Source: Stramenopiles sp. TOSAG23-3
Lineage: Eukaryota; Sar
NCBI GenBank assembly: GCA_900128585.1
Contig: LT642618.1
Location: 1-13,637 of the forward strand
Direction: 5' to 3'
Length of the DNA: 13,637 bases
Shown here: piece by piece, positions 1-8,183 of the stretch
Numbering within the stretch: position 1 is the stretch's first letter
Layout: each line of letters begins with the position of its first letter
Program-made: the position numbers and the translations under genes
The notes under the pieces: generated by a model
Seen by the model: the letters and a program-made list of their open reading frames with translations, nothing else
Databases searched by the model: none
Told to the model about the DNA's origin: nothing

Positions 1-1
1 A

Positions 2-72
<71 letters not shown>
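1..72. repeat. (AAAG)18 microsatellite
   Basis: Eighteen perfect AAAG units run from the first base of the window, so the tract probably continues beyond it. An AAAAG unit and non-repetitive sequence follow. It is a simple-sequence purine tract with no coding content. Confidence 0.95.
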
Positions 73-73
<1 letters not shown>

Positions 74-150
74 AAAGAGGAACGAACAACAAGGACTAAA
101 TAACAGTAACAGTTTCATCGTGTCATTTTAGATTTTTAGATTTTTAGATT

Positions 151-213
151 CTCTCTCAGTTCTCAGACTCTCAGCTCTCAGCTCTCAGCTCTCAGACTCT
201 CTTCTCTCTCAGA
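151..213. repeat. CTCTCAG-type imperfect tandem repeat
   Basis: The motif CTCTCAG, with an inserted A or T in some copies, is reiterated through this stretch. Immediately before it, a short GATTTTTA repeat is present (about 130-150). The tract is a degenerate microsatellite. It is pyrimidine-rich on the + strand, opposite in strand bias to the neighbouring AAAG tracts. Confidence 0.75.
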
Positions 214-396
214 GTGCGCTATTATTACTGTAATACAGTTAAAATTATTATATATTATTGTACATTTATAATTGAAAATCTAATTTATTTAACGGACAAT
301 ATAGTTATAAGTACAACAGTAGTCCTCTATGATAATAAAGAAGACAAGAGAAGATAAATAAGACCAGCACATGAAATAAAGGAATTAATTATTATT

Positions 397-430
397 AGAA
401 AGAAAGAAAGAAAGAAAAGAAAGAAAGAAG
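397..430. repeat. short AAAG microsatellite
   Basis: A second AAAG tract in the same orientation as the one at the window start, with an AAAAG slip and a terminal AAG. It is about 34 bases long. Confidence 0.8.
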
Positions 431-708
431 AAATTAAAAAAATGAAGAATTAATAGAATTAAAAGTATTAGTAAATAGAATCATCTAAAACTAAAAATAT
501 ACGTTACATGAGATGATGATATTAAGTACAATAGTATTATAAATGGTACAGTACACAGTACGTATATGAAATAATAGGTAGGATAGATGAATTAAAAAAT
601 ACAACAACAAAAAAATAATACAAAAAAATAATACAAAAAAACGATTATTATTATTTATACTGTCAGTAGTAGTACTACCACGACGGGCAAAATAATTAAT
701 TATTGCAA

Positions 709-748
709 GAAAGAAAAAAGAAAGAAAAAAGAAAGAAAAAAGAAAGAA
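709..748. repeat. 11-base A/G tandem repeat
   Basis: G residues fall at 709, 713, 720, 724, 731, 735, 742 and 746, giving three perfect copies of an 11-base unit (GAAAGAAAAAA) plus a partial fourth. It is related in composition to the AAAG tracts but has a higher-order 11-base period. Confidence 0.85.
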
Positions 749-950
749 TATTTATTATATACCATACATTAAAAGTTATTATTTACATTAATCCCAAGGT
801 AGAAAAAGGTTTCAAACAACCACCACTTAACAAAGCGATTTATAAACTGTGTTGATTGTTTATTGATCTATCTATCTATACGAACGTATTAAAGCAAAAG
901 AACAACGGTCTACATACTACGACGGACTTCCCCCCCCCTATCCCCGTACC

Positions 951-3741
951 ATGTCGAACGCCTCGTACAATTTAAAATGGCAGGAGGCCATGAACGACTT
1001 GATGGAACAAGTCCACATCGAAGACGAAACGTTGGAGATGAACGAGGAACAAAAGGTTGCGTGGGAAACCGACCTGGCGGCCGGGAAGGGGGAGGAAGCC
1101 GACGCCGTCGTGGCCTTTCAGACCTACGCGTGCTCCTACATTAAGTACATGCAAGTCTTCAAAAACTTGGAAGCGTGCTACGACAACTTGGTGCACCCGC
1201 AGAAACGCCTCGACCTCCGCCTCGTCCTCGACGCCGTCATGACCCGGGTGGTCGAGCTCAAGCACATTCTGACGTACTGGAACAACACGGGCGGAGAGCA
1301 CGGCCGAAACCCCGACGTCATCCAAGACCAGCCCTTCCCGTGGGAGTACGTCCACATGGACGACATCCTCGTCGACCTCAAGCTCCCCCCGGAGACCCTG
1401 GAAGTCCCCGTGCCGTCGTACTTCATCGAAGAGCGAGCGGACAACATGGCGAAGCGGGACAAGCTGATCGAAGGGTACATGCAGCTCAAGCTCGGGGTCG
1501 ACCAGCTACCGCTCGAGCCCAAGTCGGAAGAGATCGTCGAGATCGAGTTCAGCCTGCAGGAGGCCTTGGAAATTATCCAGCGGAACGAGCGCGGCCGCCA
1601 GGGGCGCCAGCGCGCCCTGCTGGTCAAGGAGCTGCGGGAGGAGGAGAAGCAGCGCCGAGCCTACGACACCCGAGAGATCGAGGACATGGACCCGGAGATC
1701 GCTGCCACCCACCTCCAGCGAATGTACCGAGGGTTTCAAAGCCGCAAGTCGGCCCTCCAGGACCGAGAGAACGAGCTGATCTTTATCGGGATGCGCCCGA
1801 AAGGGAGGGAAAAGATCGACGCGCTGAAGGGCGACCTTGCAGAGTCCAAGCTCAAGCGAAAGGACGAGCAGCTGGAGAACCGCTACGAGTTCGACGAGGG
1901 CCTGGTCAAGTACCACGAGGTCGTGCGCGACGAGGAAGGCCCCATCATGAAGGACGACATGATGGAGGAACGCCGGACGTGGTTCACGAACGAGCTGGCG
2001 ATGGGGATGGACTTCCCCGAGGACCTGGAGAGGTTCTACAAGATGAAGAATCCGCCCGCCGAGGGGGAGGAGGGGGAAGGCGACGACGGGGGCGGCAAGA
2101 AGGGGAAGAAGAAAGGGAAGAAGGACAAGAAGGACAAGAAGAAGGACAAGAAGGGGAAGAAAGGGAAGAAGGGGAAGGGGGGCGGCGGCGACGAGGTGAA
2201 AGAGCTGCCCCCCCCCGCTGACCGGCCCGACCGAGCTGGGCACCATGCTCCACGCCACGTGCGTCGAGTACGAAAAGAAGTGGGCGACCTTGGACGAGGA
2301 AGACAATTTTGCGCAAAAGTACGACCCAGGGATGGTGAAAGCCATCGTGCGGCCAAAGGTGTACGAAGACATGCGCAAGGTGGTGGACACGATGCTCATC
2401 GACCAGCTGAAGAACCTTCAGACCCAGCTAGAAGGGGCGAAGAAGGCCGGAAAGAAGGGGAAGAAAGGGAAGAAGGGGAAGAAAGGGAAGAAGGGCAAGA
2501 AGGGGAAGAAGGGGAAGAAAGGGAAGAAGGGGAAGAAAGGGAAGGGGAAGGGCAAGCTGCCGGGAGAAAAGTACTGCAAAGACCTGAAGCTCGGGCAAAT
2601 GATCGAGCTGTTGGTGGAGGCGCACATCATCAAGAATTGGGGGGTGCACCAAAAACGAGAGGGCCTTCCCAAGCCCAGCATTTCCGACTTCGAGGGGTCC
2701 TTCGACTACCTGGGCCACATCAAGCTGGCGCAGCTGGACCGCCGGAGGGACAAGTTCGGGCGCTGCGTGGTTCCCGACCCGTCCTACCCCCAAATACGAC
2801 AGAACTTGACCGAGTACGCGGTGCTGCCCAACGGGTCCAGGTTCGTCAAGGCGCAGACCCCCCACGTCAAGTCGGTCCTTCTCTACGGCCCGGACGGGGT
2901 GGGAAAGACCATGCTGGTCGAGGGCGTTGCGGCGAGCCTGAACGCCATCATCATTGACCTGTCCGTCGACAACGTCGCGGGAAAGTTCCAAGAGGGGAAG
3001 ACGGGGCACTTGAAGCTGCTGCACTTGGCCTTTGCCGTCGCGCGAGACCCGACGATGCAGCCCGCGGTGATCTACGTCGACGACGTCGACGAGATGTTTG
3101 CGGGGAAGAAGAAGAAGGCTACGGAGGGGCCGGAGCGTTTCAAAGCAGACTTAGGAAAATACATAAATAGCATCGAAAAGACCGACGCTGTCGTAGTGAT
3201 CGGGGTCTCGAGTCTTAGAAGTGGGGACAAAGACCCCAAAAACCGTTTGTCCGGGGACAGCAAGGAAATCAACAATTTTGACCGAAAACTTTACGTCCCC
3301 GCGCCAAATTATGGCACCCGGCTGACGCTGTGGTCCCGCGAAATCAGGAAGCACTTGCAGAAGGAAATCCCAGAAGACTTTGACATCAGTTCGCTTGCCC
3401 AAATCAGCGAAGGGTACTCTGGCTCAGCAATATTGAAAGTCGTGAAGGGCGTCATCACGGCCCGTAGAGTCGAACGGTTAGATAAACGCCCACTTCGTGA
3501 AACCGAATTCATAAACGCGTTGTCCAGGCAACAGCAACTTTATGGCGAAAAAGAGCAGGCGTTTCGAAATTTTATGGCGGATTTGAACGGTCCGGTGTAC
3601 AATTCATCCAAGGTCGTCATGAACCGCAACTTGTTTGGCTTGTCGAACACGATGGGTCTAAGCGCTGCCAGGGAGAAGAAGAAGAAGATGGACGCTGGTG
3701 ACGATGGGGGTGACAAGAAAAAGAAAAAGAAGAAGAAGTAA
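951..3741 (+). CDS. IQCA1 (DRC11): IQ and AAA domain protein, dynein regulatory complex subunit 11 (IQCA1/DRC11-like), frame interrupted
   Basis: Subunit of the nexin-dynein regulatory complex, which links axonemal doublet microtubules and controls dynein in motile cilia. The N-terminus (YIKYMQVFKNLE, VHPQKR, VLDAVMTRVVELK) is characteristic of IQCA1. An IQ calmodulin-binding motif follows at residues 255-265 (LQRMYRGFQSR, 1713-1745), then a Lys/Gly-rich tract (about 2092-2180), a second such tract (about 2446-2550) and an AAA ATPase domain. Walker A is GPDGVGKT (2887-2910). The Walker B segment reads YVDDVDE (3073-3093), with Asp where AAA enzymes usually have catalytic Glu. The C-terminus (VVKGVITARR) also matches the family and ends in poly-Lys. 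The start is the first in-frame ATG of the family-like N-terminus, in context ACCATG. The frame changes by +1 between 2200 and 2244, so one protein of about 929 residues needs either one C fewer in the C9 run at 2208-2216 or splicing of a tiny intron. Human IQCA1 is a little over 820 residues; the excess is mainly Lys-rich insertions. Confidence 0.9.
2196..2235 (+). other. Reading-frame switch in the DRC11-like gene: C9 slip or 40-nt mini-intron
   Basis: The upstream frame runs through codons starting at 2193, 2196 and so on. The downstream frame has a TGA at 2197-2199, so the switch must lie after that codon or splice it out. Two readings restore the frame. First, the C9 run at 2208-2216 may really be C8 (sequencing or assembly slip, or a true mutation). 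Second, 2196-2235 has GT and AG ends, is 40 nt long (1 mod 3), contains CTGAC at 2218-2222 as a possible branch point, and joins GAG to CTG in phase 0. I lean to the C9 slip, because no other intron is visible in the window and the acceptor (GAG) is weak. Programmed frameshifting is possible but less likely. Confidence 0.6.
2437..2550 (+). repeat. Purine-only coding repeat encoding Lys-Lys-Gly
   Basis: Inside the DRC11-like gene, GGGAAGAA(A/G) units are repeated almost without interruption. They encode a KKG/KGKK low-complexity linker just before the segment leading into the AAA domain. A sister tract encoding KKGKK, KDKK and KGKK lies at about 2098-2180. The + strand is almost purely purine over more than 100 bases, which suits replication slippage and triplex formation. 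The protein segment is expected to be disordered and strongly basic. Confidence 0.85.
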
Positions 3742-3797
3742 AAAGAACTGAGACGAGAGCTGATGGAGAACCTCTCTCACTTACATCTTTCTCATAA

Positions 3798-3803
3798 AAT
3801 AAA
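3798..3803 (+). promoter_or_regulatory. Probable polyadenylation signal (AATAAA) of the DRC11-like gene
   Basis: A canonical AATAAA lies 57 bases after the TAA stop at 3739-3741. A second copy at 3872-3877 could be an alternative site. Placement is right for 3' end formation, but AT-rich sequence makes chance matches likely. Confidence 0.5.
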
Positions 3804-3902
3804 TATATACTCTAGCCCATAAATCTCGTATTCTTTACCATACTTTCTGCCTATTTATTTGATATTGTTATAATAAATGAAACACTGGTTGTTGTACATT
3901 GT

Positions 3903-3938
3903 ATTATAATATTTTAAATTATTATAATATTTTAAATT
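3903..3938. repeat. Perfect 18-bp tandem duplication
   Basis: The 18-base unit ATTATAATATTTTAAATT at 3903-3920 is repeated exactly at 3921-3938, 3' of the DRC11-like gene. No function is apparent. It is probably a slippage duplication. Confidence 0.9.
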
Positions 3939-4415
3939 GGACCTTTATTTTTCTTCTTCCTCCTCTCATTTTTTTTATTTTAGATCCGTTTTTATTTTTT
4001 TAGTTCTTCTTGCTGTGTTGCAGTATATCTAAAAGTAGGATGTCTAATTTGGTGGGGGAGTTAAGTTAGTGGTATTATACTGCTGCAGTGTAACAAGAAG
4101 GCAGTAGTATTATATTATTATTCGCAACCACCACGACAGTGTAGTAGGTGGTAGAAGGTATAAAATAATATAATACTATATACAACAACAGCAGCAGCAG
4201 CAAACACCACAGCAAACTTTCATCAATAAAATAAAAAATAAGAAGAAGAACAACAAATTATATTTTTTGTTCACCTCACAATTTCTTCACGTAACTCTTT
4301 CGTGGACACTAGTTCTCTGCACTTACCACAATTCCATGAAAGGGGTAGCGCTGAATCGTAAACTCGAATCATAAGCCAAGCGTTGCAAGGTAACATTCAC
4401 ATTCAGAGGAGAACC

Positions 4416-6674
4416 ATGTCTGAAGAAACTATGGCTGCTTTGGGGGGCGCCTCGGGGAGAACCAACGCGTCTGTTCCGCCAGTAATATCTCCGATCAAAA
4501 AAGGGAAAAGGCTGGGTCCCAAAAGAAGCCTGGTGAAGAAGAGCACGGACTCAAGCCGCTCAAATGGACCAATTTCACACAGAGCACGACGGCTGGCGCA
4601 CCTTGAAGAAGACAAGCCAAAGTTCTTCTTCCAATCGTTTCCCAGTCCTACCGGCGGCCCCGCAACGGTCGACGAGGAGCAAAGGCACAAAGAACTCCAA
4701 GAGCAGTTCAGAAGGCAACACAACAAAGAGATCGAAGTGCTGTGGGATGAGCAACAGGCGATTGCGAAGAAAAAGCACGAGGCAATGGCAACGAAAAAGC
4801 TTGCCCTGGACGTGTTTCGCCAGCTCCACGAGCTTGGAGAAGCGCGATACGACAACGAGCATGAGGAGATGCAGAGACTGTACCATACTGCGCCCGGTGC
4901 TGCACAAATCGATTTCGAAACATTCTATCAATGTTTGCAAGATCACTACTTTGGCAATTTAATATCCAGGCAAAAAGCAAAGAACATATTTGGGGTTGCG
5001 GACAAGGACAAAACAGGACAAATTGACTTCAAAGAGCTGCACAACGTTTACGAAAGTGCAGTCCGAACCCTAGGCGCCCCGGCACAGAAACTTACAAAAG
5101 ACGAGATGAGGAAAAAGAAGGAGCAAGAGAAGATGGAAATGAATCGTACACAGAAGGCGTTGCTGGAGCTGACGAACGACGAAATGATCTTGAGAAAAAA
5201 TGCTGTCAAGCGCATGAACGAGCTAAAGTACAAAATTCAAGAAAAGATGCTTCCGAAAGTAAAGACCTCGTTGGAAAATACTTTGCGGGAAACCTACAAC
5301 CTAGCCGACGTAAACGGGGACGGCAACCTGTCGTACGAAGAATTTGCCGATTGGCTTGGAGATGGGCCGACCGGTCTGAACGTAGGCTTCACCAAGAACG
5401 ACATTCGAGACGTTACCTTGGCATGCGACGTGGATTTAGACGGGGGCATCAGTGTGGACGAATTTATTGAATTCGTAACGAGAAAAAATAAGCTTGACCC
5501 GCGATCCTTTCTTAACGATTCCCGAGCGGACCGCGTCGACTACATGAGATCGCTGCGCTCATCATCCTTGGAAAACATACGAAAAAAAGCGGCGGAGGGC
5601 AACACTTCTCGGTCCGTCGACACGGACCACTCCTACAACCACCAACTCTCCACGAGGTTGTGGGACGACGATACGGACGGCTTTCTGCACCCCCTGCAAT
5701 CGCCGGAAGGGAAAACATTGCCCCGTCTAAGAAGGCTGGGCCAGACGCACGAAGAAGATCTAGAAAAGCACATAGAGGAAAGAGGTAAGGTGCATGCCAG
5801 ATTTTACGCTCTCAATAGCATGCCGGTCACAAAAGTTAGGGAAGACCCTGGCCGCTCGAAGAACATTAATAGTGGGCCGTCTTACACTCCCAAGCGAAGC
5901 AATATAAAACGGTCGTTCTCTTCGCCCACGCTCTCTGCTCGCTCGTCGACTTTGAGGCGTCTGAAACACCGTGGTCGACGGCAACGCAAAAATGGCGAGA
6001 CGAGTGTGGACATTGGATCCGCGGAACACCACCAGCTTCCTGGGGGCAACATAAACGCTCTCTACAGTCAAATCAACCTTGAGAACATGGCCAATGAAAT
6101 GTTTACCGGGCGATGGGATGGCCGGGGGAAAGACCATAAGCCGGACTGGGTGCAACGCTTAACGTTCAACAGAGTGAACATGGGAGGGGACGATGGCGTT
6201 CTCCCGGGCTCCTCAATGTACCAAAAAGAAAGCGAACGTCGAAAGCACATAACGAATAAAAATGCCCGAACGACCAACCCTGCAGGGAAACTTGTGGACG
6301 ATTGGACCAGGAACAAGAAACATGATGAACGTCTAAAGTTTGTGCGGCAACGAATGTACTTGCGGAAAAATCGACGGGCGACACGGACAAAAGTGAAGGG
6401 AATTGCCCACGCGCAAAAGAAAGCCGATAATAGCCGTATCTTCAATAAAACGTGCCAGCAGCTGCGGTATTTGGAAGTCTTGCAGGCCGTGGAAGACCGA
6501 GTGATAAACAACAGCTATTTGACAAAAGGGATGATTACAAGCCCCCAAGCGGCCAAGATGAAGCAAGGCTCCATCAACTTCTTTCGACCACCATCGGCGG
6601 GGGCACGCCAAAAAGATGCGTTGCAGACTGGAATTGGAACCAGGAGTGCGGCGATTGTGCATTGGTCGTATTAG
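4416..6674 (+). CDS. EF-hand calcium-binding protein of unknown function
   Basis: A 752-residue protein with three canonical EF-hand loops: residues 196-207 (DKDKTGQIDFKE), 298-309 (DVNGDGNLSYEE) and 338-349 (DVDLDGGISVDE). The last two form an ordinary pair. The first is preceded by a degenerate loop-like segment ending IDFETF (about 159-170), giving two pairs with one dead hand. Residues about 85-135 and 225-285 are rich in charged residues and look helical or coiled-coil. The second half (about 370-752) is basic, Ser/Arg-rich and without a domain I recognise. No signal peptide or membrane segment is visible, so it is probably cytoplasmic or cytoskeletal. The start is the ATG in context AACCATG; the open frame extends 11 codons upstream only to a TTG. 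A flagellar role is conceivable beside the DRC11-like gene, but adjacency alone is weak evidence in eukaryotes. Confidence 0.85.
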   Translation: MSEETMAALGGASGRTNASVPPVISPIKKGKRLGPKRSLVKKSTDSSRSNGPISHRARRLAHLEEDKPKFFFQSFPSPTGGPATVDEEQRHKELQEQFRRQHNKEIEVLWDEQQAIAKKKHEAMATKKLALDVFRQLHELGEARYDNEHEEMQRLYHTAPGAAQIDFETFYQCLQDHYFGNLISRQKAKNIFGVADKDKTGQIDFKELHNVYESAVRTLGAPAQKLTKDEMRKKKEQEKMEMNRTQKALLELTNDEMILRKNAVKRMNELKYKIQEKMLPKVKTSLENTLRETYNLADVNGDGNLSYEEFADWLGDGPTGLNVGFTKNDIRDVTLACDVDLDGGISVDEFIEFVTRKNKLDPRSFLNDSRADRVDYMRSLRSSSLENIRKKAAEGNTSRSVDTDHSYNHQLSTRLWDDDTDGFLHPLQSPEGKTLPRLRRLGQTHEEDLEKHIEERGKVHARFYALNSMPVTKVREDPGRSKNINSGPSYTPKRSNIKRSFSSPTLSARSSTLRRLKHRGRRQRKNGETSVDIGSAEHHQLPGGNINALYSQINLENMANEMFTGRWDGRGKDHKPDWVQRLTFNRVNMGGDDGVLPGSSMYQKESERRKHITNKNARTTNPAGKLVDDWTRNKKHDERLKFVRQRMYLRKNRRATRTKVKGIAHAQKKADNSRIFNKTCQQLRYLEVLQAVEDRVINNSYLTKGMITSPQAAKMKQGSINFFRPPSAGARQKDALQTGIGTRSAAIVHWSY

Positions 6675-7181
6675 ATATATTTTTAAGTGAAAAACAAAAT
6701 CGGAAACTAAAAAAATAATTTCTATGGTATTGCCTGTGAAACACAAACTTAAATTTTTTATTTAATGCTATTCAATGTATTATCGAAAACTAAAAAAATA
6801 TTTTTTCCATGCTATTGGCTGTGCAAAAATCTGTAATTCTATAAGTCAATGCTAACAATCTCTAATTAAAAAAAATGAAGATAATAATAATATTCTTCTT
6901 CATTCTTCCTGCGATCCGGACAGAAGAAGAAGAGGAAGAAGAACACACAAATAATATATAAATATATTATTATAGAAGAAGATATTATTATAAAAAATGA
7001 GATCATAATAATAAATAAACAAAAAAAAAGAAACAGTATCTTTTTCTTTCTGGGTTGGTTAGTTGAAATGAGATGGAACATAGTCAAATATTTTACCACA
7101 CAGCCCAGCGCCAAATATCACTGAGTGATAACGCCACGAAACAGTTAGTTGCATTGATTAGTACAGTTTATCTGCCAGATA
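6675..7181. other. Spacer between the EF-hand and zinc-unit genes
   Basis: AT-rich noncoding DNA. It contains a diverged direct repeat (6701-6738 and 6784-6823), a GAAGAAGAAGAGGAAGAAG purine run (about 6923-6941) and AT-only stretches around 6945-7020. The base composition becomes less extreme from about 7050 towards the next start codon, where the promoter and leader are expected. No supported gene. Confidence 0.65.
6701..6823. repeat. Diverged direct repeat, about 38 bp, 83 bp apart
   Basis: The copy at 6701-6738 (CGGAAACTAAAAAAATAATT... to CCTGTG) recurs at 6784-6823 (CGAAAACTAAAAAAATATTT... to GGCTGTG) with a few substitutions and two extra bases. Both lie 3' of the EF-hand gene. It looks like an old local duplication covering about 80 bases per period, of which only the left part is still similar. 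Confidence 0.75.
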
Positions 7182-8183
7182 ATGCAGACAGTGTTGAAGG
7201 ACCTTCAGACTAAATTTCCTGACTTTCACTTACGAGTTGGGAAACGAGGAACCTCAATACAGCGCTTGGTTGGTTCACAATGGGTAAAAATGTGCGTAAA
7301 ACATGGTTCAGATTACCATCGTTGCGGGCAATGCAAACGTCTGCGTGCGCAAGAAAGTCCTAATGTCCCTGAAATGATGTCTATTCAAAATTTGCTGCAA
7401 GAAATGAAGAGACGCTTTCCCAGCTATAATTTGAAAATCTCGTCACGCCGGATCGAAGGTGCGTATCGCATAGTGCGAAATTATGGTAATGATCCTAAAT
7501 CCTACCGCATTTGCTTGCCGCACGGAAGACTGTTCAAAAATTGCAAGCAGTGCATAGGATCTCTGCCGACATTAACTGAAGGAGAAAATGCCCCAGTTAG
7601 ACGAACAGCCGTGCGCCGTCTTGTGCCGCGGAAGATCCAACAAACGTTTCGGTATATGAGGGAAGCATTTCCAAACGCAAAGTTGCGAATAGGTCCGACT
7701 GGAAAAGCTATCCAAAAAAAAATTACGGGGGGGAATCCTCTATGGGTAAAAGTGTGCGCCATGCATTGCAAGTCAATCCATAGTTGTAAAGTGTGCAGAA
7801 GAAACGGTGATTATAGAACTCATAAGCGCCTGGAAATGGAGCCTGTGCTGCTTGGGATGAAGCGACGGTTTCCAGACTATAATTTAAAGCTTACATCTAG
7901 ATTGGTCCTGGGAGAATACCACATCGTCAGAACTTACAAGGAGGGGGGGAGGACGTATAGAGTATGCATACCACATGGGAGACTATATAAACAGTGCACA
8001 GGCCCTAATGGATGCAACCAACATGCAGACAAAGTGAGAAAGAAGCGCAATTTTGAAAAGAAGAGAAAGCGTGACGTGCAGCGGCAAAAAGTGAGGAAAA
8101 AACGACGAGTTCAAGGATTCACATTAAGCCACACCAATCATAAATCCGGCAACCAAAGAAATGAACCCTGTGATAAAAAATAG
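7182..8183 (+). CDS. Four-unit Cys/His (zinc-type) repeat protein, A-B-A-B architecture, function unknown
   Basis: A 333-residue basic protein of four repeats, each ending in a C-x2-H-x6-C-x2-C cluster: C38/H41/C48/C51, C111/H114/C121/C124, C192/H195/C202/C205 and C262/H265/C272 with C278 (spacing x5, then H281). Each cluster follows a segment with a FP-x-(Y/F/A) motif and predicted beta strands. Units 2 and 4 share MKRRFP, YNLK, IVR, YR and PHGRL and are about 57% identical by eye (29 of 51). Units 1 and 3 share FP, LR, IQ, WVK and the Cys/His frame but are more diverged. The gene therefore looks like a duplicated two-unit module. The tail (about 283-310) is a dense Lys/Arg cluster suitable as a nuclear localisation signal. 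DNA or RNA binding is an inference only. Four C-x2-HG(R) type clusters recall short Cys/His repeats of algal and large-virus proteins, but I cannot name the family. Its codons are AT-richer than those of the two upstream genes (30 of the first 50 end in A/T). Confidence 0.8.
   Translation: MQTVLKDLQTKFPDFHLRVGKRGTSIQRLVGSQWVKMCVKHGSDYHRCGQCKRLRAQESPNVPEMMSIQNLLQEMKRRFPSYNLKISSRRIEGAYRIVRNYGNDPKSYRICLPHGRLFKNCKQCIGSLPTLTEGENAPVRRTAVRRLVPRKIQQTFRYMREAFPNAKLRIGPTGKAIQKKITGGNPLWVKVCAMHCKSIHSCKVCRRNGDYRTHKRLEMEPVLLGMKRRFPDYNLKLTSRLVLGEYHIVRTYKEGGRTYRVCIPHGRLYKQCTGPNGCNQHADKVRKKRNFEKKRKRDVQRQKVRKKRRVQGFTLSHTNHKSGNQRNEPCDKK

Larger units (their letters stand above)
1..950. other. AT-rich spacer upstream of the DRC11-like gene
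   Basis: No convincing gene is visible in these 950 bases. They hold three A/G-rich microsatellites (1-72, about 397-430, 709-748), a CTCTCAG-type pyrimidine repeat (151-213) and long AT-rich stretches. Promoter and 5' untranslated sequence of the gene at 951 must lie in the right-hand part, but I see no element I can name. A run of nine C (930-938) lies just before the start codon. Confidence 0.7.
3742..4415. other. Spacer between the DRC11-like and EF-hand genes
   Basis: AT-rich noncoding DNA with two AATAAA motifs (3798-3803 and 3872-3877), a perfect 18-base tandem duplication (3903-3938) and a short CAA/CAG tract (about 4183-4203). The right end must contain the promoter and 5' leader of the gene at 4416, but no recognisable core element stands out. 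No convincing open frame is present. Confidence 0.65.

Noticed and set aside
1-748. CRISPR array or telomere in the repetitive left end
   Set aside because: The repeats are uninterrupted A/G microsatellites without spacers and do not match TTAGGG-type telomere units.
1175-2221. 348-codon open frame on the + strand overlapping the DRC11-like gene
   Set aside because: It is Arg/Pro/Gly-rich low-complexity translation of GC-rich DNA in a shifted frame, whereas the main frame clearly matches IQCA1.
1506-2399. 297-codon antisense open frame
   Set aside because: It is the shadow of the IQCA1-type coding sequence; the Leu/Pro repeats are the complement of the Lys-rich tracts.
4383-4415. Upstream TTG start for the EF-hand gene
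   Set aside because: Nuclear eukaryotic genes normally start at ATG, and the ATG at 4416 has a good context (AACCATG).
7182-8183. EsV-1-7 repeat protein (brown algal/viral family)
   Set aside because: The Cys/His spacing seen here is C-x2-H-x6-C-x2-C and lacks the residues I associate with EsV-1-7 repeats.
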